Origin: Dermanyssus gallinae
Taxonomy: Eukaryota > Arthropoda > Arachnida > Mesostigmata > Dermanyssidae
DNA: 64,000 nucleotides
Assembly (NCBI GenBank): GCA_003439945.1
Contig: QVRM01001986.1
Location: 29,326-93,325, forward strand
Direction of reading: 5' to 3'
The notes beneath the pieces were generated by a model that saw nothing but the letters and a program-made list of their open reading frames with translations, was not told the origin of the DNA and made no database searches. Shown here piece after piece: positions 43,080 through 55,004 of the stretch (the first letter of the stretch is position 1; every line of letters starts with the position of its first letter). The position numbers were made by a program, and so were the translations under genes.

Positions 43080-43520
43080 GCCCCAATAATGCTATGACGT
43101 CACCTGAGTCCGCTTCAGCAAGGACCAGAAGTTTGCGACCAGCCGAGAGTCCACATTAGACTAAATACAGCTGGTCGCCTACTCCAAGGAGGGAATGCTA
43201 TGACTGAAAAAGAAACTGCTTTAGGAGTCTAGTCCACCTCTGACTACCGGTAAGGTCTGAACTAGGAATTAGAAGGTACAACCCCGGTGAGCACTCAGTT
43301 ACAAATCGTGATTCAAACCAACATCGAATTTTCCACCCCATCGTTCAATTATCGAGACACATGTCTTTGCCAATTACGCGAGGCAGAGCCTCATCGCCAA
43401 CTACCTTTAACAAGCAATCCCTCCTAACGGCGTTAAGCGCGTTCTTAAAGTCATGTTAAACTCGTGCAGAGGGACCGAGCCGAGAATGTATAAAAGCTCT
43501 GGTAGCGTGAACCACTACTA
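43080..43520 (-). pseudogene. Decayed RLE retrotransposon RT fragment (block F)
   Basis: Pieces match RLE-2: AGAAGTTTGCGACCAGCCGA (compare 7820), CCTCTGACTACCGGTAAGG, GGCGTTAAGCGCGTTCTTAA AGTCA (compare 8657-8680) and the region GAGCCGAGAAT...CTCTGGTAGCGTGAA (compare 8705-8740). It keeps parts that the block E copy (11290-11790) has lost and vice versa. Confidence 0.65.
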
Positions 43521-44347
43521 TTGGACTCGTTTATGGCCCCGTCATGCATGGGCATGGCGCGTGTCTGATATGTGATAGGTGACCCTGTTAGACCTTAAGG
43601 GGTTCGGTGTAGTCGCAGGGCTATGCCCGTATATGAAGCGACAGAAGATGAAGCATTTTCGACAGCTCAGATTTCATAGATATCGTGCCCCAGACCAACC
43701 CAGACGATACACAAGTCACAGGCTTGCGAGAATCCCGAAGGGGAGCGTGTGTAACCTTCGTTCGTAGATTGACCCGAGGACGCTGCTCTAGGCTAGAGCG
43801 AGTTCAAACAGTGGCAGCGCGGCAAATGACCTTGGGCTAATCGAGCCCACCTAATCGAACAACTATGTGTGTGTGTGTGTTGTGTGTGTGTGTACGCCGT
43901 CGGAATGCTTTGTTCTCTTCTGTTGCCAAAAACAATTTCAACAGTTTTTTATTATTTAAAAAACAATTATAATTTTTTTCTTGATTTATTTGTATTTATT
44001 TAAATGCGTTATTTTGGCATTTTTTGGCGTTTAAACGGCCAATCGTAAGGCCTAGTTCGGTCGTGCTGTGTAGTGCAGTTATTGTTGCTCGTACACCATA
44101 ACAGCCACGTTGTGACACAGTTCCGTTCCGCCAATTTAGACAGTGAAACCGCTCAGACGACCGCTCAGCGGATTTCGCGCGCCTAGGTTGTAGGTAAACC
44201 CATGGAGCACGATGGTTTCCTTGTTGTTACAAAGCTATCATTCGGGAGCAAAAACAGTTAGAGGCTGAAATGTGAGGTGAGCTCAGAAGCATTCAGGGTA
44301 CGACTCAGACACCCTAAGAAAATTCCGAGACCATCGGCGTGCTTCTG

Positions 44348-44409
44348 ATACCTGCCTCAAGTTTACTTGCATTCGCCATCTCATGTCAACTGTCAAATCA
44401 GATCTCTGG
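44348..44409 (-). pseudogene. CD36-family exon c, truncated (block F)
   Basis: Reads DLTVDMRWRMQVNLRQV as in block E exon c, but homology ends at ~44348, next to the inverted segment, so the second half of the exon and its donor are missing. Confidence 0.7.
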
Positions 44410-44663
44410 CTGAAGTTGAAAAGACAACTGGCCAATTAATGAGTGTAAATCGGTAACCCATAACCTATGCTACACCAGATATATACATTGCATTTATCTG
44501 TTCTAAATTATTTATACTATGCATGACCGATTCTGGGTAGAAATGTTACGTTGGGCTATAATATGACAGACTTTGCTTAGTTTCAGAACTCCTTTATGGC
44601 TTGCAATTTTATGTCTAGCGAACTAAACAGTTGGCACTGGCAGCAGCATACATTTGATGTCCT

Positions 44664-44906
44664 CTAGGCTTTACAAATGAAATTTACAAACAAACATACT
44701 TCAACAGTGCAAAACGTTTTGTTTTCATTAGGATGTAAACCACTGACATTGGCATGCAGTGAAGGATCTCCATGAAGGAAGTGAGGTAGGCTGAGCACAA
44801 GTGGAAGCGCGTACGTATGCACCGGTCTCTTGTCGGTTTGGGACTGGCTTGCGCCGAACGACCCCTTGGAAGACTGCTTTAGAAAAAACGTGTTTACACC
44901 TGTCAA
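44664..44906 (-). pseudogene. CD36-family exon b, degenerate (block F)
   Basis: Retains LPLVLSLPHFLHGDPSLHAN and GLHPNENK, but the CFC start and the YIDVHG|GTAAGT end found in block E are gone (it reads KTFCTVEVC). Without acceptor and donor it cannot be spliced as in E. Confidence 0.75.
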
Positions 44907-45094
44907 ATTAACTTACGGGCATACCGTATACATTACATAAATGACTAAGTCCGTTCATTGGCCGCATTTTGATAACATACCTTAAAATCTATTGACTGCG
45001 GATGTGTCGTTAGTTAAATGATATTTGATCATGCTTGCCTAGAATAAGTTAACACAATTTGCGGAGCAGTTCTCATGAATGCACAAAAACTTAC

Positions 45095-45276
45095 TTATCA
45101 AGTTCGCGGTCGCCGGTTTCACTAAAGAGGTCCCTGTCTTTTTGAAACCGAGCTATTGGTTTCACCATTAGCAACGTATTGCTCATGCAGATACAAAGAC
45201 CTCGCCTTAGCAAGAACACGTGTATAAATTTTTACGCTTCTCGGTGGTTCCTCGAAGGCTGGAAATAGCTCGCCAT
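45095..45276 (-). pseudogene. CD36-family exon a, frameshifted (block F)
   Basis: 182 bases against 181 in block E. The acceptor (CTATTGCAG) and donor (GTAAGT) are kept and the start reads GELFPAFEEPPRSVKIYTRV, but one extra base around 45150 shifts the frame into a stop (..RQGPL*). F is therefore the dead copy. Confidence 0.75.
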
Positions 45277-45400
45277 CTGCAATAGATACAGTCCGGACAT
45301 AACGTTACCAAAAGCCAATGTAAGTTCAAATTTTTTTTTTCACATGCTCGAATACTATAGGGAAAGTGTGCAGTTCTCTTGGACGTACTCTATATTTATA

Positions 45401-46829
45401 TAAAGTGTGTTGCAAAAAATTAGCAACTCATGTTTTTTTGTGATAATTTCGGCTTTGTTTATTTGAATGGCTTGAAATTTTAAGCGCATGATGTACATGA
45501 CGAAACATGAGTATAGTGTTGATTTCATTGCAATCTCAACATCGGTTCATACAAAAAATAAAAAAGTGTGAAAAAACAGTGTTGCAAAATATTAGCAACA
45601 ATAGCGCCTTACAGCGTATTCGATTCTTAGTAGGGCTGTATGACTCATTTGAAACTAAATATTTTATTCTAGAAACGGGTTTTTCGTCCTTTCTTCTGAA
45701 TCAAATCGTAAACTTGGTCTTTCATGGAGTTAATGAGCTGTTGTAAGTACGAAAGTGGAATATTAGTCCATGCTTGCTGGACAGCTTCTTTGAGGTCCGA
45801 CAAATTATTATATTTTCGACCATTTGCGTAAATTTGCTTTACCAAAGGGAACCGACAATGCGCTGGTACATGTCAGAATTGTTTCGGCCCACAATCTCGA
45901 CTAGATCAGACTTCCCATTATATCCAAACGCGCCCCAATATTTCACAGAGCCACCACCGGCCACACGTTTTGAGAACCATTTAGGTTCCTTCCGTAAGTC
46001 GTGCCAATAGTACTGACAGCCGTCAGGGCCATCGAGATTAAATTTCTTTTCATCCGAGAAGACGATGTTTTTCCACTCGTTATCCCAAGTTTGGTATCTA
46101 TGCGAAAATTCACGCCGTGCGACAATGTGCTTCGGTTGCAGTCGCGGCATAAGCTTCCTTTTCGCGTATCGCACGTTTTTGTCAGAACTTAACACTCGGT
46201 ACACTGTGGATCGGTGCACTGGCACTCCTGATCCTGGAAGAAGACATTTGGTCATGAGTAGCCAACTGTATGATCCTTCGCCGATCTCGAATAGTCAAAA
46301 CTGGCTTACGCCCACTGTTAGATCTGTACCTTTGGTTCACTCCAGGGTGCAAGAACCTGCTGATGGTGCTCTAATGCCGTCCTAATCTGGTTGCTATAGC
46401 AGTTACTGTATGACCGAGCTCAGCATATGCCTCAATTCTTGTCTTTTCGTTATCCGAAAGATCCTTTGTACGACCCATGGTTTAAACATAAGATTCGTCG
46501 TTAGTTCGGAACAACGACTAAGCTGTAGAATATTTTGCAGCTATATAACGATCGATTTAGCTAGACAATATTCCTGACATTTGATCCCTGGGATCGAATA
46601 TCAGCTGTAGTATCGACTATCCTTTACAAACAAGAGCTGTGTTGTTAGCACGTTATTGTTGCTAATATTTTGCAACACTGTTTTTTCACACTTTTTTATT
46701 TTTTGTATGAACCGATTTTGAAATTGCAATGAAATCAACACTATACTCATGTTTCGTCATGTACATCATGCGCTTAAAATTTCAATTTATCGCAAAAAAA
46801 CATGAGTTGCTAATTTTTTGCGACACACT

Positions 46830-46832
<3 letters not shown>
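45401..46832 (-). mobile_element. Tc1-type DNA transposon with long terminal inverted repeats
   Basis: Terminal inverted repeats of ~203 bases (45401-45603) and ~179 bases (46654-46832) start TAAAGTGTGTTGCAAAAAAT and are nearly identical except for a ~25-base deletion in the right one. TA flanks both ends, as expected for Tc1/mariner integration. The element interrupts block F right beside the CD36 relic. Related 5' remnants are at 34133-34349 and 57474-57700. Confidence 0.9.
45669..46478 (-). pseudogene. Tc1 transposase with the catalytic core partly deleted
   Basis: Start ATG 46478 (MGRTKDLSDNEKTRIEAYAE). Helix-turn-helix domain with a TAG at codon 36 (46371-46373); a frameshift near 46250; then VHRSTVYRVLSSDKNVRYAK and VFSDEKKFNLDGPDG (first catalytic Asp) and WGAFGYNGKSDL. 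After VGSLW, near 45837, the text jumps to SKQIYANGRKYNNLSDLKEA and ends at 45669. The segment that should hold the second Asp (DNA.. box) and the final catalytic residue with SPDLNPIENLW is missing, about 80 residues. The protein would be about 265 residues instead of ~345 and inactive. Tc1 transposases cut at the inverted repeats and reinsert at TA. Confidence 0.85.
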
Positions 46833-46861
<29 letters not shown>

Positions 46862-47544
46862 GGCAATCATCTAAATGCCCTCTAGGGTTATGCCGAACAC
46901 CCATGCCACGGATATGACGTTACCAGACTTAACAAGGCTGCCACGCTAGGCGCGCTGAACTAGGTGCTGTAACGGTCAATGGAAGAAACAACTAAGTCGC
47001 TTAATACAAGAAGTTTTGCTTCACTTATTCCACGTACATAATGCGTTCAACACGACGAATTGAGGCGTGACATTTGACTCTGGGAAAGAAATGCGCCTCG
47101 CCATACTTGCAACGGATTCGAAGTACAAAAGGATCTTAAAACGGGATCATCTTTGGAGTGCTCTATTCTGCGCCCGGATTTCTGGAATACAGCATATGAT
47201 AGCGCTATCATATGCTGTATTCAAAACCTCACTGGCAGAAAGTGGACAAGAGGAAATTCCATCGCCATGATTGAAATCAAACACACAGTACTGGATACAC
47301 CCCTCACAAAGCGGTCACGCAAAAGAAAACATTCAGCTAGACTACTTATTTTTTAACTTTATAAGTTTGAGCTGATAACAACAGCAAACCGATACTTATT
47401 CCGTGCACACGTACCTTATCAATACGCAGACAACCTTGCCATCAAAAGCCCCATCGAGTTCCGTCATGCCCACGATACGCTGCCAAGAGGCCGTTGGTGG
47501 TGTGGCACGTTGGTGTGCAATGAATCAAACAAAACCTTTTTTTA
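46833..47544. other. No gene seen; contains a 38-bp perfect palindrome
   Basis: A TA run at 46841-46861, then mixed sequence without recognisable coding. The palindrome at 47185-47222 (arm GAATACAGCATATGATAGC, no loop) is described under findings. Confidence 0.5.
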
Positions 47545-48480
47545 TCAAGTGTGTTGTAAATCAAAGCAACTTAGACTTTGATTAGAGAACCAACGCTCAC
47601 ATACTCTCCTTCGATCGGCCGATCTCAATTTCAGCGCTTATATAATTGCACGTTGCTTTTTGTTTTAGTAAACACCGTTTGCAGGCGTCTAACTAAAAAG
47701 GTTAAAAACTTCCACCGGAGGTGCTCAATAAGTGTGACTGATATTTATTCCCCTCCGTTGATCCCCTAATGAATCTTTAGAACATTAGAGGGTGATAAGA
47801 GCTGAAATTTCCCATAACCGTCACTACTGCGCGCACCCTAGGAAATATGCCAGTATAGTTGTTAGGCGGGTTTTATTCCCCCTTTATTTAAAATAAAAAT
47901 GTGTTCTATTTTAATATATTGTACTGCCTGGAGAAGGGTGCGTGATCTCCACATGAGAGAGGTGAGGGTGCACATGATGAGCTCGAAAAAAGTGTGGTGG
48001 GAACAGGACATGGGGAAAGAGTTATCGCCCAGAAGGATCAGGTCGAGTCAAAAAGCCTGGAGGAGGAAGAAAGCAACTAAGTCATCACCGTAATTACGAC
48101 GCGCTCCGTAAGGCCTCGGGAGGAGCACTGGAGAAGTTTGGCTTTTCCCTTACGGTGTCAATTAAATGCCGTGCAATTCCGTTCAAGGGGGGGGGGGGTA
48201 CCGAGTAGTAGGTTTGTAAGCTTCTTGAGTTAAAAGTATCCTGAGTATTCTAAGTTAATATACAAGGCTTTAAGGCTTTTGTCTACTCTGGTCAAAGGAA
48301 TCCTCTTCGTTTCTGCAACGGCTCACGACTGCTTCCCTCAGTAAAGCCATTCATGTTGTAGACGCGCTCGTATTCCTGTCCTAAACGGTCGTTCAATTTG
48401 TAACGGGGCTGGACGCTATAAGCTGTTACTGAAATCGTATTGCAGTGTTGGATTAAATGCACTTGTGTGCTAAACGAGCA

Positions 48481-48725
48481 AGATGGCTTAGTGGCAAAGC
48501 CTTCGCCTTGTATTTGGGAGGCGTGGGTTCGAGACCCAGACCGGCCACCCTTAAATCGGTTTTCATGATTTCCAATTTAGACAAGGTGAATGCCGGAGTG
48601 GACTAAAAATCGACCATGACACGAAAAAACGTACACGGGCACTAGTCTTACGGAACAACTAAAAAAAGAACGGGTCTAGTATTGTGCGATTGTACATAGT
48701 ATTCTGTACACGCCCGATTTTATTC
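48481..48725 (+). repeat. tRNA-derived SINE, family 1 (promoter intact)
   Basis: 48482-48550 is tRNA-like: A box TGGCTTAGTGGC near 48484 and a perfect B box GGGTTCGAGACCC at 48525-48537, with CCGGCCACC at the end. The body continues with the tail ACACGGGCACTAGTCTTACG. These are RNA polymerase III promoter elements typical of tRNA SINEs. The 3' border is approximate because blocks C and D are homologous beyond it. Confidence 0.7.
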
Positions 48726-50283
48726 AAAACTTTAAATGAAAAATAATACAAAAACAAGCGCATTCTTGTATTGCCTGAACCGTTAGACGTTGTCTACGTT
48801 CGACCTGCATTGAGACTTTTAGCCGGGCATTTTACATTTAACGATCTATGATCAATCAACGGGTCGGCAGCAAAACGCAAATTTGTAATCATTAAAAAAT
48901 GGCAACGGACAATGTATACTCCATTTTGTTGAAAAATGTCTTGTTTAAAATCAGATCCCCTTCTACCCTTATCTACGATTATTCGGTCTACCATATCTTA
49001 TCTTTCCGTTCTTTATATCGATTAGTCAAACACAAGATATTCAATTCCAGATGCTATACAAGGTTTTCTACTATTTATATTTACTCCCCCTGTAAGTTTA
49101 ACGAAATGGGAGCGAGCACTATCACCTTCTAGTTATTGCTACTTCCTGATCACCATAAATTATAGCAACTTTTTATATATTCCCTTCAATATTAAGTAGC
49201 TTTATTTGATATCACGGATTTTGAAACATTTCTAGACGCTTTCAGGTATTCATAATACACATACGTCGCTATTACCCTGTGAATGTAGAGATGTCTGTTT
49301 TACGTGCATATATGAAATTCGTAGGGACAAAAATAAGTGTTGGCATTTTTCTGCATAGTCGAAAATTCAGTCCACTGGCAAATAACGCTGTCTTTGATTG
49401 GGTGGAGCATTCAAGTCGATTCCCCCCACAGACCACGGTTTGAGAATAGCACTCCAAAAGACTGTACACGAAAATTGGGCTTCAATTAAGTACTATTTAT
49501 TTTGTACAAACTCTAACAAGGATTGAGTGTATTAGATCGTTTCGAAGGTCATGGATCGGACATTCGAGATGAAACCATTCTTGAGGAGAGTATGGATAAT
49601 ACACAAAACATTCAAACTGAGCGGTAAATCATTCTGCACCACAAACTCCGTGAACAACCGCAGCCGATAGGGTTCGTTTAAAAGCTATAATTAACGATAA
49701 CACAAATTTAACATATATGGCTAAAAAAAGCTTAAATGGCAAGCCCCTTCTTAAGACTACCTGCTGCGCGCTGGTAGGTGACGGTCGTCATTTTTTCTAG
49801 GAGTGAAATAAGCCTTGAAATTGAAATCGCGGTGAGAATCTAAACACCTGACTTGCAACAATTTGAGTTCTTCCTTCCAAAAATCATAAAATACAGACAG
49901 ACGATTCAATCTGGTAGAGCACAAAACTGGATTTGGTTTGTGCTTTGATGCATGGATCAACCGTCTCACGAAATGTTTCAAAGCCTGTCGAAATGTAATA
50001 TTACTCTATATAATCATTCGACAAAAAAAACATACTTGTCCTTGAAATTACAAACGCTTAGTTAGGTTTCCATGGATGTAAACTTGTTTTCCTACAACAA
50101 TACCAGCGACCATTTAGTCATCTTCCAAGAGACTTTACTTACTCGCTCAGAGGTACGTGCACTTCAGGGCACCGACCATATGGCTAACGCCTCTTCGGTT
50201 CCAAGTTCACTGTTACCTTCTAGTTATTGCTACTTCCTGATCACCATAAATTATAGCAACGTTTTATATATTCCCTTCAATAT

Positions 50284-50960
50284 TGTAACGTTGTTCACCG
50301 CATCGCTACCAAATGTAACGTTGGTGTGTTACGCTAAGTCAGCTTGGGATGTAGATTCATCCGGACGGGTACTGCAGCCCGAGGGACTCAGGCACGATGA
50401 ATGACGAGACGTAGCATAAGGTCTAATGTAAAACACGGCTCGCTATTAAACCATGCTGCTCGGTCTATTTATTGGTTCACGAGGCAACGTGGCGTGCTGA
50501 CACTCCAAAGGGTGTCAGAACCCGCTCTCAAATCGGTCACAATGTACAGCAGTTTGTGTTTGTTTCGTATAGGAATACAGGTTAAGTGACTGTTTGACTT
50601 GGACTGCCGATCATAGGTTGACCCTCTCCCGATGTCGGCCGATGATCGTTTGGACGGCGGAGAACGTTGGGGTTTCGGCGCGAAAGGCTGTGGCTGTTCT
50701 CGGCTGGTTGGTTGAGACATGTCTTGTTCGGTTCAGACATGTATCGGTCGGTGAACGTTGTGTACGTTGAGATTCTGGCGCGGGCGCTGTAGCCGTTGGA
50801 CGTGGTCGGTTAGGACTTATTTGAATTGCGCTATGATGCGTACACAGTAACTTCGTTACACTGCCCCCCCCTCAGAATTGGCTCGTCCCGAGCCAACAGT
50901 GGAGGTTTGGCGCGTGTTAGTGGACAGGTCGGCTGCTGAGGTTGGAGATTGGTTGGAGAA
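50284..50960 (+). mobile_element. LTR and leader fragment of an LTR retrotransposon
   Basis: 50284-50860 starts TGTAACGTTG and ends CTTCGTTACA (TG..CA with a 6-base inverted end). It is inserted into a copy of the sequence at 49128-49190 (CCCTTCAATAT just before it). 18 bases after the LTR end, TGGCTCGTCCCGAGCC (50879-50894) is a plausible tRNA primer-binding site because its complement ends in CCA. Only ~100 bases of leader follow; no gag or pol. Superfamily unknown. Confidence 0.5.
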
Positions 50961-51479
50961 AGCCTTTATAATTAACGAAAACTAAAATATAACATATATG
51001 GCTAAAAAATTAAAGTTTAATTGGCAAGTCCCTCCATAAGATCTTTCACGACCACTTCAGACTCACGAAAATCTGCTTCGTGGGTATCTGCTGGGTGCTG
51101 GTAGGTGACGGTCGCCATTTCTTCTAGGAGTAAAATTAGCCTTGAAATTGAAATCGCGGCGATAATCTAACCACCTTAATTGCAACAATTTGAATTCTTC
51201 CTTCCAGCCGACTCTAAGGATAACGGATGTTATCAGGATTTGGTCACCTTATAGCTGTAGTTATATTAGCTGCACCGAATAAGGAGTGCCTTTATTTTGC
51301 CCCTAGTTGCGGTCTTTGAGGCTAGATATTGTTATTGATTTCCTTGCAGCCGTTAATTGTGGTGTTTTCGCGCGCTAATATTTGGGCGTTCTCTATACCG
51401 TTATATATTTCGCGCTGGTATCGCAGGTGGTCCCAGCAGAACACACGCTGCCGAAGAGGTGCCACAATATTCTGAACCT

Positions 51480-51575
51480 AAGGGGGTGGGAAGGAGCCCG
51501 GATTTAGTGGGTTTAAAAGTTTCACACAAGTCGCTGACAGTATCATGCTGTCCCGAAACATTCCATAACAAACAA
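51480..51575 (+). repeat. Old R1-like 3' UTR relic (block D)
   Basis: Counterpart of 27310-27420: GGGTGGGAAGGAGCCCGGAT...TAGTGGGTTT. Confidence 0.5.
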
Positions 51576-51846
51576 AAATAAACCCTGGAAGTTGTCCGCC
51601 TTTTAGTAACGTGATTCGTATATTTTTATGATTGTGCGAGTACGTGTTGATTACTTGTTGTCTAACGCTTTCACTGGAAACCTTTTGCAGGCGTTGTCCT
51701 GCCCTCGCAGGTGAGAGCTGTTTCATTTACTTCTTTGTAAACGAAAAAGCTTCTAGATAGAAACATTTCTGAAAAGTATTTGGCTGCCGTCTCGCTGATG
51801 CAGAGCCGTAAAACAAGCAGCCGGTTGACACAAGAGCCGGTTTTGT

Positions 51847-52182
51847 TTAGGTTTTACAGACTTTTCGACCTGTAGAGGGGAGAAGAATTAAATTGTTGTG
51901 ATTTATGTTAATTTCACTCAAATTGAACACAATATAAAATTCTGCACGCTTCCGGCGAGAGAAGTAGTGCAACATTTTTTCTTGTGGTGCGCATTCCACT
52001 GCATGGTACTTAGTACACCTCTGCAGGCAGAACCCGGAGGTGCAAGACCCATACTCCTCGTGAAATACTGCGTTTGAACATACAGGTAGGTAGTGACAAC
52101 CATGCAGTATGTACCTGGTGAATACGTGGCGACTGTTACATGCAGAACCAGACCAAAGGTGCAAGACATTGAAGACATCCAA
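51847..52182 (-). other. Conserved coding-like frame, possible MYND-type cluster (block D)
   Basis: Counterpart of 27697-27987. It begins MDVFNVLHLWSGSACNSRHV and includes VCSNAVFHEEYGSC, FCLQRCTKYHAVECAP. Cys/His spacing is better preserved than in block C. Possibly a relic exon; no splice sites could be confirmed. Confidence 0.25.
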
Positions 52183-53651
52183 GACACAGACCTCCCGTCT
52201 GGGCTGTTCGACTTAGTTTCCCACTCCGGAATAAAACATTCGTAAGGTCCTCTATGCAGCATCTTCAGTCTTAGTCGTATTGTTTCAATAGCCGGTGGAC
52301 AGCCTGACATAAGATACACAAAACAGTTCCTCGCTCGGACAGGCAAGCAAAGCACTTGCTTCATATATAATCTCAAACTGGCTAAATTTCGTGAGGTGGT
52401 TCCACCTTCTGTCAAGACTTTACATCAGCCCCAGAACAATCTTAAGGACGAAGAGCCTCACTATTGAGAATACGGACAGTCGTCGAACATTGCCTACTTG
52501 CCCGTAAAAAGAGACAAGGAGAATAATGGAATCCATGATTTAAACAGAACCGTCCTTTTTACTTACGTTCCTTTAAGAATTGTTGTATTAGTCGTCGCCC
52601 ACAGATTCCGTTAATAGGGGAAGGTTCTAAAAGTTGCCTAACTAGGAGTACTGAGATTTGCTAACAAAAAAATACCATCGCCTGAACTGAAATGGGTCCT
52701 GCCTCTTACAATTGACCTCCACAGCTCTGCTAGTTCTGAACTTTGGTATGAATGCGACATATAACAGTCTTAACCTATGACTATATAACGAGTAACGATC
52801 TTCTGCATATGTTTATCGGCCTGACTGCCGACCCTCTATTAGATGGTTAGCGCAGGCGCTGCGCGATGGGTTTTCTTGTGTGGACAGCTCCGAACGTTCT
52901 CTCTTGAGAGTGCATCGTACAGCGGCGATCTCCCAGAGAAGATTCCCGATACGAACTTTGACTTCCTCAAGTCAGTACGGACAAACACTAAGGGAATGTG
53001 CTTATGCCGCCGTGGTAAGGCACGGTTTATAGAGCTCTGTCACGCAACTTAAATTGCAGTACAGTTCTTGGTAGGATTCCAACTAGAAAACAAGAACAGA
53101 GTAGCCATACATCAACACCACGATGTCTGTTCCGGGTATGCGCTATCTATGCGAAACGACTCAGTATTTCCAAATGGCTAAAACCGGAGGCAATTTAATC
53201 GGTGTTTAGTGCACCCGACAGTGCACTGGTGAACTCCAGAACACATTTCTGCAGAACGGACTGGGCATCCCTTAATGTATTTAAAGTAGGCGTTAGGTAT
53301 ACCCCTTTGCTCCAGCGCATTTGTTAAAGCGGTTTCTTCGGTTGTCTCAAGCGTTAAAATGAAGCGAATCTTCTCTCGGAAACTTGCTAGGTTAACAACA
53401 AGTCAGCCTAAACTTATCAAAAATATGCGCAGATATGTTGCTTTTTTCTAAAGCAATCATTAAGATAATTCCGGCTTGATTCATCTAACATCGGAATGTT
53501 ACATTGCTATAAAAATATTGGAAAAAATATATATGTATGTATGTATGTATATATATATATATATATATATATAAGAAGAGTAACCCGCCAGCTCCATGGA
53601 AACTTGATGTTAACAGACTAAACATTTCCTTAAATAAAGCGTATTAATAAT

Positions 53652-53693
<42 letters not shown>

Positions 53694-53694
<1 letters not shown>

Positions 53695-55004
53695 GAGGTG
53701 TGTTCAATCGTTATCGCGACTTTTGAATTTTCGCGGGTTACGTATATTCGAATTTCGATTTTTTGTGGCGTTATGTTGGTACTCATGTCTCTCACTTATG
53801 CCGACAAGCTCGGCCATTTTGAATGTTCACTTAATTGTTGACAGCTGCTTTGCTTGCACGTGTTTTGGATCGTCTTCGATTTTTACCTATTCAAAAAAAT
53901 GGATCAAAGAACCTGTATCAAATTTTGTGTGAAAAACGAAATTAAGTGCGCGGATGCATTCCGAATGTTGACTGTGGCATACGGAGAAGCTACCTTGGAC
54001 CGAAGCAACGTTTATCGGTGGTACAAAATGTTCTCAGAAGGCCGAGAAGATGTGAACGACGAAGAGCGTGCCGGACGCCCGAGCACTTCAACAACAGACG
54101 AAAAAATTAATGAAGTGGAGAAAATGGTATTGGCCAATCGTCGAATCACCGTTAGAGAAGTTGCTGAGGACCTAAACATATCGATTGGCTCGTGCCATTC
54201 GATTTTTATCAATGATTTGGGCATAAGACGGGTCCGCCGCGAAATTCGTACTAAAATTGCTCAATTGCGACCAAAAACAGCATCGCATGAACATTGCTAA
54301 TGAGATGTTGGACTCTGTCCGCGACGACCCAAATTTGCTCCAGAGGGTCATAACTGGTGACGAATCGTGGGTTTATGGTTATGACGTGGAAACCAAAGCT
54401 CAATCATCTCAATGGAAGCTGCCGCACGAACCAAGACCGAAAAAAGCGCGCCAAGTTCGGTCGAATGTGAAAGTTTTGCTGACAGTTTTCTTCGATTGCA
54501 GGGGCGTGGTGCATCATGAGTTCTTGCCACAGGGTAGAACGGTCAATAAGGAATATTACCTGCAAGTTATGCGCAATTTGCGCGAAGCAATCCGCCAGAA
54601 ACGCCCGGATTTGTGGAAGAACAAAAATTAACTTTTGCACCACGATAACGCCCCTGCTCACACATCGTTGCTTGTGCGCGAGTTTTTGGCCAAAAACAAC
54701 ACACTAATGATGCCGCAGCCACCGTATTCCCCAGATCTGGCCCCCTGTGACTTTTTCTTGTTCCCTAAACTGAAGAGGCCCATGAAAGGACGACGTTACG
54801 CTACGCTTGACGAGATAAAGACGGAGGAGAGCTGAACAAGGTTAAAAAAAATGGTTTTTTGAAGTGCTTCGAAGATTGGAAAAACCGTTGGCACAAGTGT
54901 ATAATATCTCATGGGGATTACTTTGAAGGGGACAAAATAGATATTCATGAATAAATGAATAATTTTTGAAAAAACACAAAAGTCGCGATAACGATTGAAC
55001 ACAC

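Larger units (their letters stand above)
42690..45400. repeat. Duplicated block F (partner of block E)
   Basis: Counterpart of 9780-14185 without the R1-like insertion, the GMC exon and the BEL/Pao element. It carries decayed versions of the three CD36 exons and an inverted segment at about 44085-44335 relative to E 11810-12045. A (TG)n run lies at 43864-43893. A 62-codon frame at 43579-43767 is unrecognised. The block is cut at 45401 by a Tc1 element. Confidence 0.75.
47545..52816. repeat. Duplicated block D (partner of block C)
   Basis: Matches 24935-28430 in order with two additions: about 47700-48290 (unrecognised, with a G12 run at 48186-48197 and a 64-codon basic frame at 47899-48093) and about 50170-51190 (local duplications of 49128-49190 and 49680-49880 around an LTR). 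The join to block B is at 52816/52817. Confidence 0.75.

Noticed and set aside
48482..48550. Functional tRNA gene
   Set aside because: A and B boxes are present, but the cloverleaf stems are poor and the sequence continues into a SINE body shared with 25301-25545.
52640..52760. LINE fragment suggested by VAFIPK on the minus strand
   Set aside because: Only six residues match the common RT-linker motif; the neighbouring residues do not continue the similarity.
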